Notes: generated from the letters alone by a model not told the origin. Numbered from the stretch's first letter, positions 16,209-23,892 are shown. The stretch: 27,878 nt of DNA from JABMRP01 sp964444795 (GCA_964444795.1 CAYUIQ010000105.1:1-27878), one strand, 5' to 3'. Numbers and translations are program-made.

Positions 16209-18233
16209 CTAGTCTTCGATTCTCGTGGCTCCCGGACAGCTACCGGCGGAGACCGTCGCCGCCCCGTTGCCACGGGAGGCTTGCGCCGTGGGCGTCGCGC
16301 CGCCGGTCTTTGGTGCGTAGGGTACGTCGAACATCGGCCCGGGGAGCCCCAGGTCGGCCCGTTTGCGATCGATGTGGTCGATCATCGCGTGTGCCGCCTT
16401 GATCGGATCCGGCTCAAATGTCCAGGTGGCACCGAAATGCTTGTCGAATGTACGGGTCAAGAGATCGACGATGTACTCGCTTCCCTCGACTGGTAGCGAC
16501 TGGCCGATGACCACGGAAACGCCGCTGCCGACGAAATACATGCCGATGGCGATTGCCTTGGCGCTCATCCACTCCGGCGCGGCGCCGACGGCGGGCAGCT
16601 TGTCGAACGAATCGCCGATGCCGCCTTCCTTCACCAGTTCGGCACAAGCGGTGAGGATGCGCGTGTTGTCGACGCAGCTTCCGACGTGCAACACGGGCGG
16701 GAGCCCCACCGCCCGGCAAATCTCCTGGATGCCCTCGCCGGCGTGTTTCAGCGCCGCCTCGGGGGCCAGCAACCCGGCCTTGCCGCAGGCGATCGCGCTG
16801 CAACCGGTCTGCAAGACCAGCACGTCGTTGCGAATCAACTCCTTGACCATTGCCACGTGCGCTTCGTCGTGTTTGGATTTAGGGTTGTTACACCCGACGA
16901 CCCCGGCCACGCCGCGAAGCCGGCCGGTGGCGATGCCGTCGACCAGCGGCCGGTAGCTGGGACGATACTTGCCGCCGAGGATGTCCGAGACCACTTCGGT
17001 GGTGAATCCGGCGATCAGGTTCTCCCGGACGTCGGGGATGTCGACCTTGTCGGGATCGCGATTGCCGAAGCTGTCGATGGCCACGCGGATGATCTCCTTG
17101 GCCGTCTTCATCGCGTCGTCTTCGTGGAACTCGATATGCGTGGCCCCCGGGAACTTGGCCTTGGGGCTGGTCGACACGACCTTGGTGTGAACGGACTTTT
17201 GCATTTCGGTCAGAGCGGGGAAGACACACTGCACGTCGACCAGCATCACGTCGACCGCGCCGGTCATCAAGGCGAGTTCCTGTTGGAGGAAGTTGCCGGC
17301 CACCGGCACCCCGTGCCGCATGAGAATCTCGTTGGCCGTACAACAGATCCCCGCCAGATTGATCCCCTTGGCTCCCTTTGCCTCGGCCTCGGCCAGAAGC
17401 TCGGGATCGGTGGCGGCCGCGACGATCACGTCGGAAAGGGTCGGCTCATGGCCGTGGACGAGTATGTTGATCTGGTCCGCCTTGAGTACGCCCAGGTTGA
17501 CCCGCGAGCGGAGCGGATGGGGTTTGCCGAAGAGGACGTCGGAAACGTCCGATCCGATCATCGAGCCGCCGTAACCGTCGGCCAGCGAGGTACGCACCCC
17601 GGCCATGATCAGGTGCTCGGGATCGTTGTCCACGCCGATGTGGGTTAGGTGCATGCTGGTGACCACCTCGCGGTCAACGCCGCGGGGAATCGCTTCGGCC
17701 GCCGCCCAGTTCTTCTGCTGCTCTTCCGGGGCTCGGCTGACGTTGAGCAATTGGCCGTCCTGTTTGCCGAACTCGGCCAGGAACAACCGGGCCAAATCCC
17801 CGGCAATTTCCCCGTCGCTTCGGCCGTCCCGCTCGATACCGTATTCCTCGGCCAGCGCGTGGAGCTTCTCCGGACTACGTATCTTGTAGACGTCCGACTC
17901 GCCGGTGGCAGCCAGGGCCAGAGCCTTGACAATTTCCCGGCCGTGGTCGGAGTGAGCGGCCGTGCCCACGCAGACGTCCTTCAGAAGGTTGCGTGCCACG
18001 ATCGCGTCGGCCGAAATGCCGCAGATACCGACCTGGGCGCCTTTGCCGCCCGGGTTGACGCGGCAGGGGCCCATAAAACAGTTGCGGCAGCAGACTCCCG
18101 TCTTGCCGAACTTGCATTGTGTTTTCTGGGCTGCCAGCCGATCCCACACCGTTTCGACGCCGGCTTGCTCGGCCAGATCCAGGGTATAAAGCGTGGCGGG
18201 GTCGACCGACCGCTTCGTTTTCTCGTCAGCCAT
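16209..18233 (-). CDS. cooS: nickel-iron CO dehydrogenase catalytic subunit
   Basis: A 674-residue Ni-CODH (also called acsA), which reduces CO2 to CO for acetyl-CoA synthase. D-cluster: Cys40 and Cys48. B-cluster: Cys49, Cys52, Cys57 and Cys71. C-cluster: His262 (GHEP), Cys297/298 (GICCTANE), Cys336, Cys448 (GCNNP), Cys478 (TGCSAIACGKAG) and Cys520 (GSCVDNTR). Lys559 in SAKAIAIG and His94/His97 supply the proton path. I set the start at ATG 18233 with GAGGAG six bases upstream; the frame is open to 18308 but those codons have no support. The last 35 residues or so (from about 640) are an Ala/Gly/Thr-rich tail beyond the usual family end. It is the first complete gene of the acs operon, next to acsB, which marks it as the ACS-partner CODH and not a stand-alone CO-oxidising one. 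Confidence 0.97.
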   Translation of the reverse strand: MADEKTKRSVDPATLYTLDLAEQAGVETVWDRLAAQKTQCKFGKTGVCCRNCFMGPCRVNPGGKGAQVGICGISADAIVARNLLKDVCVGTAAHSDHGREIVKALALAATGESDVYKIRSPEKLHALAEEYGIERDGRSDGEIAGDLARLFLAEFGKQDGQLLNVSRAPEEQQKNWAAAEAIPRGVDREVVTSMHLTHIGVDNDPEHLIMAGVRTSLADGYGGSMIGSDVSDVLFGKPHPLRSRVNLGVLKADQINILVHGHEPTLSDVIVAAATDPELLAEAEAKGAKGINLAGICCTANEILMRHGVPVAGNFLQQELALMTGAVDVMLVDVQCVFPALTEMQKSVHTKVVSTSPKAKFPGATHIEFHEDDAMKTAKEIIRVAIDSFGNRDPDKVDIPDVRENLIAGFTTEVVSDILGGKYRPSYRPLVDGIATGRLRGVAGVVGCNNPKSKHDEAHVAMVKELIRNDVLVLQTGCSAIACGKAGLLAPEAALKHAGEGIQEICRAVGLPPVLHVGSCVDNTRILTACAELVKEGGIGDSFDKLPAVGAAPEWMSAKAIAIGMYFVGSGVSVVIGQSLPVEGSEYIVDLLTRTFDKHFGATWTFEPDPIKAAHAMIDHIDRKRADLGLPGPMFDVPYAPKTGGATPTAQASRGNGAATVSAGSCPGATRIED

Positions 18234-18252
18234 TGCGATCTCCTCGAATAAC

Positions 18253-18299
18253 AAAAAAAGCAGGTATACGGGGCGCCGCGCGGCGGAGCGTTTGCATAC
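18253..18299 (-). terminator. possible terminator or attenuator just before cooS
   Basis: On the coding strand, GTATGC (18299-18294) can pair with GTATAC (18269-18264) around a GC-rich inner stem (CGCC, GCGC, GGCG), followed after CTGC by seven T residues (18259-18253). The T-run ends about 20 bases before the cooS ATG. It lies between cooC and cooS, so it could stop the upstream message or attenuate cooS. Confidence 0.4.
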
Positions 18300-18407
18300 T
18301 CGTCGCAACGGAGCCGTTTCTTTACGGTTTGCTGGTCGTCTCGCTACGGGTTGTCTCGAATTTTCGTTCCCGCGAACTCATGAATTCTGGGTCTTATGGA
18401 TTTGGGC

Positions 18408-18533
18408 TTATGGATTCTGGGGCTTGCTGTTGCTCAAGGCTGCCTGGAGTTTCTCCCAGATCCCGGTCACGGCGTCGGCGAGCGTCTGGTCGTCGACGTC
18501 CGACGGTTGCCCGTTCAGATCAGCCTGGGCTAA
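18408..18533 (-). pseudogene. out-of-frame C-terminal tail of the frameshifted cooC
   Basis: Immediately after the early stop of the cooC at 18520-19182, the neighbouring frame stays open for 41 codons from LAQADLNGQPSDVDD to a TAA at 18408. The piece looks like a normal CooC C-terminal helix (VTGIWEKLQAAL). Joined to the upstream frame it would give about 257-260 residues, the usual length. I read it as the detached end of that gene through a small deletion or a sequence error. Confidence 0.6.
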
Positions 18534-19182
18534 TTGAGCCAAGAATAGTCTGTCCGCTCAGCACGCCCCCGATCACCTCGAATTCTTCTTGTCGACGGAC
18601 TTTATTCACCACGGCAAAGGTCTGCCTGATGCCAATATCCTTGGCAAGGCGGTCGATTCGCGTGGCGGTTTGAACGCTTCTCATTCCCGGTTCCACCACG
18701 GCGATCATCGCGTCGACCCCGGTGGCCGAAGCGCGGCCCAGATGCTCCAGTCCGGCCTCCATGTCAAGGATGACGTCGTCCTCGACGCGGAGCAGGAGGT
18801 GCTGCATCAGGGCCTTCAGAACGGCGCCCTCGGGACATAAGCAGCCTCGGCCGCCGATCTCGACCGTGCCGAGGACGAAGAGCTTCACGCCGTCGGCGTC
18901 GACCGAGAACTTTTCTGGAAGATCGTCGACTTTCGGGTTGAGCTTGAACATCAATCCCGCGCCTTCGTCCTTGGCGTCGGTGCGCTGAAGGACGAGATCC
19001 CGCATCTGGACGATCGGCTCGGGCACGCGGCTTGGCACCACGCCCAGGGCCGACGCCATGTTGCCGTCGGGGTCGGCATCCACGGCAATAACAGGCCGCC
19101 CGCGTGCGGAAAGGCGACGCGCTAGTAGCGCCGACAGGGTTGTTTTTCCCACGCCACCCTTGCCTACAATCGCCAGCTTCAT
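18520..19182 (-). CDS. cooC: CooC-type nickel-insertion ATPase, C-terminally frameshifted
   Basis: A 220-residue MinD-family CooC protein next to cooS. It has the deviant Walker A GKGGVGKTT (7-15), the metal-binding Cys114-X-Cys116 in GRGCLCPEG, and VILDMEAGLEHLG as Walker B region. It stops after QTILGSISPG, where relatives run on for about 40 residues; those residues are found in the next frame (18408-18533). It may be a damaged gene, a sequencing or assembly error, or less likely a programmed frameshift. The start is uncertain: ATG 19182 gives the usual MKLAIVGKGG beginning and ATG 19188 is two codons upstream; neither has a strong ribosome site. It is the first gene of the acs operon and diverges from the HD-like/DUF3786 pair. 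Confidence 0.82.
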   Translation of the reverse strand: MKLAIVGKGGVGKTTLSALLARRLSARGRPVIAVDADPDGNMASALGVVPSRVPEPIVQMRDLVLQRTDAKDEGAGLMFKLNPKVDDLPEKFSVDADGVKLFVLGTVEIGGRGCLCPEGAVLKALMQHLLLRVEDDVILDMEAGLEHLGRASATGVDAMIAVVEPGMRSVQTATRIDRLAKDIGIRQTFAVVNKVRRQEEFEVIGGVLSGQTILGSISPG

Positions 19183-19463
19183 GCCCATGATCTCGACGAA
19201 TCGACCCCGCCGAACCATCGGATGAAGCGACAGAACCCCGTCGATGTGTTGGGGACTATCCGCAACCACCCGGCAGACACGGTGTCGTAGTAATTTGATG
19301 GAAACGAACCGCCACGCCGCCGCGGAGATGGACTTGAGATGGACTCGATGTCGACCATCTCCCGGGCCACGTGTCACACTGCCAAAACGATGGAATGAGT
19401 CGAAGAAGAGACGGCCAGTTTTGCCCAACGGCAGATGGCATCCGCTTCCCCAATATCGCTTAC

Positions 19464-19490
19464 CCTATAGCTTTGCCGTCGAAGTGTCAA
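19464..19490 (-). promoter_or_regulatory. possible promoter of the acs operon
   Basis: On the minus strand, a perfect TTGACA (19490-19485) is followed after 15 bases by TATAGG (19469-19464). Spacing is short. The leader to the cooC start would be about 280 bases and would include the GACACGGTGTC palindrome. Confidence 0.32.
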
Positions 19491-19613
19491 TCAGCCGGAA
19501 AGCAACCGGGCTCGCTTTTCGCGCCCGCGTCGCTGTCCGCCCCCCAGGAGAGGGCTTTATTTAGGTGAGTCAAAATGGATCGGCAATGGTGAGCCTGGCA
19601 GCCATCGTACGGG

Positions 19614-19642
19614 TTTTCCGACAAAGCCTGGTATCATATATT
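19614..19642 (+). promoter_or_regulatory. possible promoter of the HD-like/DUF3786 pair
   Basis: TTTTCC (19614-19619) and TATATT (19637-19642) are 17 bases apart in an AT-rich pocket about 85 bases before the first ATG. The -35 match is weak. Confidence 0.28.
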
Positions 19643-19727
19643 CAATAGGGTTGTTCCCCATGTTGCCGGCCACGTGTTGCGCCGTGGCCTCCTCTCATGC
19701 GACGCTGGTCGCCAAGCGGTTTCCGCG

Positions 19728-20480
19728 ATGAGATGTCCCGGCCAAGACACTCGCTACTGGACCGACGACGCGGCATTTGAAGTGCCGTGTCCGCGCTGTG
19801 GCGCGGCGGTCGAACTTTTCAAAGACGAGAGCTCGGCCAAGTGTACGCGCTGCGGGCATCGGTTCAGCAATCCGAAGATGACCTTCAATTGCGCCCAGTG
19901 GTGCGAGTATGCCGAGGAATGCCTTGGAGTTACGGCGGCGGCCGCGGCTACGTCGGGACCCTCGGATTCGGGCTTCTCCAGCCGCTTGGTGCGAACGGTC
20001 GACGAGGCGTTTTCCGATCAGCCCGACCGGCAGATCCAGGCACTGTTGGTCTTTCAACACGCTCGACAGCTTATCGCAACCGAAGGCGGCGACGCCCGAG
20101 TTGCCCTGGCTGCTTCGCTGCTGTTGCAGCCAGCGACCGACTCGGCGGAAGCCGTAGAACAAACTACCCAAACCGCTTATTCATCCGATGTCCGCGACAT
20201 TCTCAAGCGGGTCGGACTCGACGACGCGTTGATCGATGCCGTTTGCCGCGTTATCGACGCCTGTCGAACCGGGGCCGATCTCGACTGTCCGGAGTTTCGC
20301 ATCGTCCGCGATTCTCATACCTTGGCCCAGATGGCGGCCAGTCGCGCGACGCAAGATCGCCAACAGATGGAAGCCGTCATTGCCGAGAAGCTTCAGACCG
20401 AAACGGCCAAAGATCGCGCCCGGGAACTCTTCTTGGAACCCACAGACAACGAACCGCCGAAATCCCCCAGGGGGGATTGA
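19728..20480 (+). CDS. zinc-ribbon protein with degenerate HD-like domain
   Basis: A 250-residue cytoplasmic protein. Residues 20-46 are a zinc ribbon (Cys21, Cys24, Cys39, Cys42). A second cysteine set follows, Cys55-X3-Cys59-X5-Cys65 in FNCAQWCEYAEECLG, which could bind a metal or an Fe-S cluster. Residues about 100-190 resemble the helices of HD-family proteins (VFQHARQLIATEGGD, VALAASLLL, LDDALIDAVCRVIDAC), but the place where HD enzymes have LLHD reads LLLQ, so it is probably not an active phosphohydrolase. The C terminus is charged and helical. I chose the ATG at 19728; an upstream GTG at 19674 in frame has no better support. It precedes the DUF3786 gene by 53 bases and diverges from the acs operon, so a role in CODH/ACS maturation or control is a fair guess, not shown. 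Confidence 0.65.
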   Translation: MRCPGQDTRYWTDDAAFEVPCPRCGAAVELFKDESSAKCTRCGHRFSNPKMTFNCAQWCEYAEECLGVTAAAAATSGPSDSGFSSRLVRTVDEAFSDQPDRQIQALLVFQHARQLIATEGGDARVALAASLLLQPATDSAEAVEQTTQTAYSSDVRDILKRVGLDDALIDAVCRVIDACRTGADLDCPEFRIVRDSHTLAQMAASRATQDRQQMEAVIAEKLQTETAKDRARELFLEPTDNEPPKSPRGD

Positions 20481-20533
20481 ACCACCACTTCGAGCCAGTT
20501 TCATTGAACGACCAACACCGAGGATCCCGGCCT

Positions 20534-21148
20534 ATGGACAAGCCGTCGCCGCAGCAGAACCTCAAGGTGGCTACCGATCGGGCCTTTGAGACCTTGGCAA
20601 AGCAGCCGGCCGAGCAATTCCAGTGGCTTGGGGCCGCGATGGTCGACGATCGCTGGCGACTGCCGATACTCGACGATGCGTTTGACGTCGATTTATCCGC
20701 CGGGCAAGTCACGCTCGCCTCGTCGGGGGAACCGGTTTGCGCGGCGTGGCGGATTCTCGGTTTGCACTATCTAAACATTACCACTCGCCCCGAGGCCCAA
20801 GAGCCGGCGATCACGTTTGCCGATCTGGCCACGGCCCGATCCTACGCGGGCATCTACCAGGGCCGGGTGATCTCCCGATTTTGCTACACGGCGGGCCGAG
20901 ACGGCGAGACGTTTCGCGCCGCCGCGACCGGTTTGGGCGGAAGACCCGTCGACTCCGGCGATGCGGCATTCGATTTCACGATATTCCCCCGCCTGACCGT
21001 CCGTCTGATCTGGCACGCCTCCGACGACGAGTTCCCCTCCTCGGCCACGCTCCTATTGCCCGGCAATATCGAAGCGTATTTCTGTTCCGAGGACACGGTC
21101 GTGATGTCGGAGCAGTTAGTGGCAAGACTGGGGGGAAAGCCGTATTAG
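20534..21148 (+). CDS. DUF3786 domain protein
   Basis: A 204-residue protein that matches DUF3786 along its length: ILGLHYLNIT in the middle, then SYAGIYQGRVISRF, ATGLGGRPVDSGDAAFDF, and the closing FPRLTVRLIWHASDDEFP with SSATLLLPGNIEAY. The family is found in anaerobes and has no settled function. In the family, the gene often lies near corrinoid or CODH genes, which agrees with this setting (from general knowledge, not checked here). The ATG at 20534 has GAGGA nine bases upstream. It is the second gene after the zinc-ribbon protein and likely shares its message. It ends about 80 bases before a repeat array and scaffold gap, so any further gene of this operon could be missing from the window. 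Confidence 0.75.
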   Translation: MDKPSPQQNLKVATDRAFETLAKQPAEQFQWLGAAMVDDRWRLPILDDAFDVDLSAGQVTLASSGEPVCAAWRILGLHYLNITTRPEAQEPAITFADLATARSYAGIYQGRVISRFCYTAGRDGETFRAAATGLGGRPVDSGDAAFDFTIFPRLTVRLIWHASDDEFPSSATLLLPGNIEAYFCSEDTVVMSEQLVARLGGKPY

Positions 21149-21229
21149 AGACTTTGTGCTCGCAACTTCGTTTAACGCCCAGCCGAAGGCGCCGGCTCTT
21201 GGAGGGATGCGAAAGAGTCTGGGGGCAGG

Positions 21230-21650
21230 GACGATTTGGGGGCGGACGATTTGGGGTCAGGGACGATTTGGGGGACGATTTGGGACGATTTGGGGTCAGG
21301 CCGGGATCAGGACGATTTGGGACGATTTGGGACGATTTGGGGGGGACGATTTGGGACGATTTGGGGACGATTTGGGGTCAGGCCGGGATCAGGGACGATT
21401 TGGGGTCAGGCCGGGATCAGGGANNNNNNNNNNNNNNNNNNNNNNNNNNNNNNNNNNNNNNNNNNNNNNNNNNNNNNNNNNNNNNNNNNNNNNNNNNNNN
21501 NNNNNNNNNNNNNNNNNNNNNNNGATTTGGGGTCAGGCCGGGATCAGGGACGATTTGGGGTCAGGCCGGGATCAGGGATTAAGGAGTTCATGCTCGAGTT
21601 TCTCGGGGGACGATTTGGGACGATTTGGACGATTTGGGGTCAGGCCGGGA
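21230..21650. repeat. 10-bp-period repeat array with embedded transposon-end copies
   Basis: The 10-base unit GACGATTTGG occurs 12 times completely before the N gap and 4 times after it, often back to back at a 10-base step. Six copies of a longer motif, GGGGTCAGGCCGGGATCAGG, are scattered among them (about 21291, 21375, 21402, 21527, 21555 and 21636); it is the same as the outer end of the RAYT unit next door. A 59-base block is repeated exactly at 21548-21606 and 21627-21685 (79-base step) and includes the last codons of the transposase gene. Confidence 0.9.
21424..21523. other. 100-N scaffold gap inside the repeat array
   Basis: Exactly 100 unknown bases, the usual filler for a gap of unknown size. 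Both edges are repeat units, so the true number of repeats and the true distance across the gap are not known. Confidence 0.97.
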
Positions 21651-22677
21651 TCAGGGATTAAGGAGTTCATGCTCGAGTTTCTCGGCGGTGGCTTGCAGTT
21701 TGCGGGTTCCGCTCTCGATGCGGCGCACGGCGCGGCCGGTGCTGCTGTGGTCGCGGTAGCCGAAGGCGGCGGCGACTTCGGTGGCGGCGTAGCCGAAGCG
21801 GCGGCGGGCGAGGTAGGCGGCCACGGCCCGAGCGGCGTCGTTGCACCGTCGGCCAGGGACCCAGTCGCGCGGGTCGGCTTGGAAATGTTCGGCGACCGTG
21901 CCGGCGATCTTATCCAGAGGCGGCCGCCGACGCAGCCGCTTCAACTCCGTGACGTCGGAGTCGTCGGGCCGCTCGTCGAGCATGCGTTGCACGCGGTCGA
22001 CGAACGTCGATGACCCGATCAATAGCCCCCGAAAGGCGGCCTTGAACGGCGAGGCGGGCGGGGCGCTCAACGCAGCGCGGAGAAACCTCGCGTATCGGCG
22101 CCGGGTCTGCGATGCCGAGCGGCCGAACTCACCCAGTACCCGGCCATAGGTGAGCCACTCCAGTTTCCTCGCGGCACGGACATAACCCGGACAACTCCCC
22201 CACGGCCACGCCTCGGGTTGCTCGACGAGTCGGGCACGGACCGGGTTGAGGTGGATGTAGCGGCTGACCTCGAGAAAATACCCCGCGTCTTCGATGAGGT
22301 GCCCCTTGAAGCGACCTTGGAAGAGATGGCCCGCGCGGCGATGGCGGCGGTTGAAATAGCCCGTGTAACTGCCGTTGTAGTGCTGCATGCCGGCCGAAAG
22401 GTTGGCCTCGGGCGTTTCCACGAAAAGATGATCGTGGTTGTTCATCAACGCAAACGCGTGCAGTCGCCAGCCGTAGGTCTCCACCGTGCGACGAAGCCAG
22501 TCGAGCCGCTTGCGCCGATCGACGTCGTCGCGGACAATCACCCGCCGCTCGTTGCCACGCGACATCACATGGTACAGCGCACCGGGAAACTCGATTCGAA
22601 GAGGGCGAGCCATACCGGAAGTCTACCTGCTCGCCCCATCCGATACAAGCCTTAATCCCTAATCCCGGCCTGACCCC
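21636..22677 (-). mobile_element. RAYT transposase unit with 28-bp terminal inverted repeats
   Basis: The transposase gene is bounded by 28-base ends at 21636-21663 and 22650-22677 that are inverted copies of each other with 27 of 28 positions the same (one C/T change). The left end holds the transposase stop codon and the right end holds the stop codon of the neighbouring DUF2520 gene. No target-site duplication is evident. Most RAYTs act on REP palindromes; here the repeated ends play that part. Confidence 0.72.
21651..22613 (-). CDS. REP-associated tyrosine transposase (RAYT, Y1/HUH family)
   Basis: A 320-residue single-strand DNA transposase of the IS200/IS605-like Y1 type. The start MARPLRIEFPGALYHVMSRG is a family hallmark. 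The HUH pair is His60-Asp-His62 in MNNHDHLFVE, and the catalytic tyrosine is most likely Tyr119 in SRYIHLNPVRARLV. The C-terminal third (about 215-310) resembles the DnaA-like helix-turn-helix tail found in many RAYTs (GYAATEVAAAFGYRDHSS). Length and motifs indicate an intact enzyme. The stop codon and the last three codons come from the terminal repeat. The same 3' end is found again in the repeat array to the left, which points to past rearrangement. Confidence 0.93.
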   Translation of the reverse strand: MARPLRIEFPGALYHVMSRGNERRVIVRDDVDRRKRLDWLRRTVETYGWRLHAFALMNNHDHLFVETPEANLSAGMQHYNGSYTGYFNRRHRRAGHLFQGRFKGHLIEDAGYFLEVSRYIHLNPVRARLVEQPEAWPWGSCPGYVRAARKLEWLTYGRVLGEFGRSASQTRRRYARFLRAALSAPPASPFKAAFRGLLIGSSTFVDRVQRMLDERPDDSDVTELKRLRRRPPLDKIAGTVAEHFQADPRDWVPGRRCNDAARAVAAYLARRRFGYAATEVAAAFGYRDHSSTGRAVRRIESGTRKLQATAEKLEHELLNP

Positions 22678-23546
22678 ATTCTTTTCATTCTTTCTTCGAT
22701 CGCGGCCAGGGCGTCGTCGGGGACGTTGCCTCCGGCCGCGGCGATTTGCACCGCAATTTGGCCGAGGCTCTTGTAGACGCGCTCGATCTTCTCGTCCCAC
22801 GAGCCCAGTGCCTCGCATTGACGCTCGACCACCGAGGGTTCGCCGCGGGCGATGGGGCCGGTCAGCGCTTCGGCCGGTCCCAGGCGGAAAACGTTGTCCA
22901 GCGTTTCCCGAGCGATCGGTTCGATGATCCGCACCGCCGTGTCGGTGGGGATTCCCGCTTTCTCGTAGCATCGCAGCCCGACTTCCATAAGCGCCGTCAG
23001 ATAATTGCAGACGATGACCGATGCGGCATGGTAGATCGTTTTTTGGTCGGGCTTGACCGAGAACGTGTTGGCGCCGCACCGATGCAGACAGTCGGCGAGT
23101 ACTTCGCACGCCGCCGGGTCGCCTTCGACGGCGCAAAAAGTTCCGGAAAAAGTTTTCACCGCCACGGCAGGATCGGCAAAACTCTTGACCGGGTGGATCC
23201 CGGCAATCGAAGCGCCTCGTTCTCGGGCCGGGGCCAACAATTCCGACGACAACGAGCCGCTACAGTGGAACACGACCGTGCCGGGGTGGAGAACTTCCGT
23301 ACGACACAACTCCCGGCAACACCCTTCGATCGATTCGTCGGACGTGGAGATCATGACCAGGTCCGCCGGTTCCATTTGCCTGTAGCCATCGATCGCGCGG
23401 CCAGCGCCGAGGAAATCGACGGCCCGCCGGGCGATTTGCGGCGACCGGTTCAAGACGGAACGAACTTGCAGGACACCGAGTTCTGTCCACAGTCGCCCCA
23501 GCGTTTTTCCGACCTTGCCGCAACCGATGATGTGGATTGTTTTCAT
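22659..23546 (-). CDS. Rossmann-fold DUF2520 protein
   Basis: A 295-residue cytoplasmic protein of the Rossmann-like/DUF2520 family. The NAD(P) loop is GCGKVG (8-13) after MKTIHII, followed by a domain resembling NADP-dependent beta-hydroxyacid and ketopantoate reductases (ADLVMISTSDESI, FHCSGSLSSELL, AGIHPVKSF). The C-terminal half is helical (DUF2520), with YHAASVIVCNYLTALMEVG and LTGPIARGE. Substrate is unknown. The last codons, from GSGRD to TAG, lie inside the right end of the RAYT unit, so the original C terminus was probably replaced when the element arrived; the domains appear complete. The ribosome site is weak (GAGAAAACGGCG). It diverges from fhs. Confidence 0.85.
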   Translation of the reverse strand: MKTIHIIGCGKVGKTLGRLWTELGVLQVRSVLNRSPQIARRAVDFLGAGRAIDGYRQMEPADLVMISTSDESIEGCCRELCRTEVLHPGTVVFHCSGSLSSELLAPARERGASIAGIHPVKSFADPAVAVKTFSGTFCAVEGDPAACEVLADCLHRCGANTFSVKPDQKTIYHAASVIVCNYLTALMEVGLRCYEKAGIPTDTAVRIIEPIARETLDNVFRLGPAEALTGPIARGEPSVVERQCEALGSWDEKIERVYKSLGQIAVQIAAAGGNVPDDALAAIEERMKRMGSGRD

Positions 23547-23892
23547 CGCCGTTTTCTCGTGTCGATGCCAATTTCCCCGTATGGGTTCCTGATGCCATCC
23601 TCGGGTCCCGTGACACCCAGCGTCAAGTAGGCCGGCCCGTTTGACCGACTCAAGTACGGTAGGCCCTGCCGGGCGCCGCCGTTAAGGGTTCTGGTAGCCG
23701 GATTCGTGAGAATTCGGGCGATTTGTGGTATCCCCCGAAGTCTCACGACTCCGGTTACATCGACTGGCCAGGGTGTCGCCTCCTGCCTCGCAGGGGTTAT
23801 TTCCGCGGCCGCGCTCGTTCAATTCCCGGGAATCGGACGCCGGCCAATCGGGCCAAACTGGGCATCTGCGACCGCTACATTCGGCAAGTGCT

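Larger units (their letters stand above)
19183..19727. other. 545-base divergent control region
   Basis: This stretch separates the minus-strand acs operon from the plus-strand HD-like/DUF3786 genes. No convincing gene lies in it. It holds candidate promoters in both directions (listed separately) and an 11-base palindrome GACACGGTGTC at 19276-19286, in the leader of the acs operon, that could be an operator. Confidence 0.45.

Noticed and set aside
6820..19182. Anammox (Brocadiales) origin
   Set aside because: The G+C is well above that known for Brocadiales and no anammox-specific gene is seen, though this cannot be ruled out from one window.
21160..21660. Open frames across the repeat array and N gap giving DLGRFGTIWG-type repeat proteins
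   Set aside because: They arise from the DNA repeat in several frames at once and run through unknown bases.
21230..21663. Repeat array as a CRISPR locus
   Set aside because: Units are directly adjacent or irregularly spaced, there are no unique spacers of constant length, and no cas genes are near.
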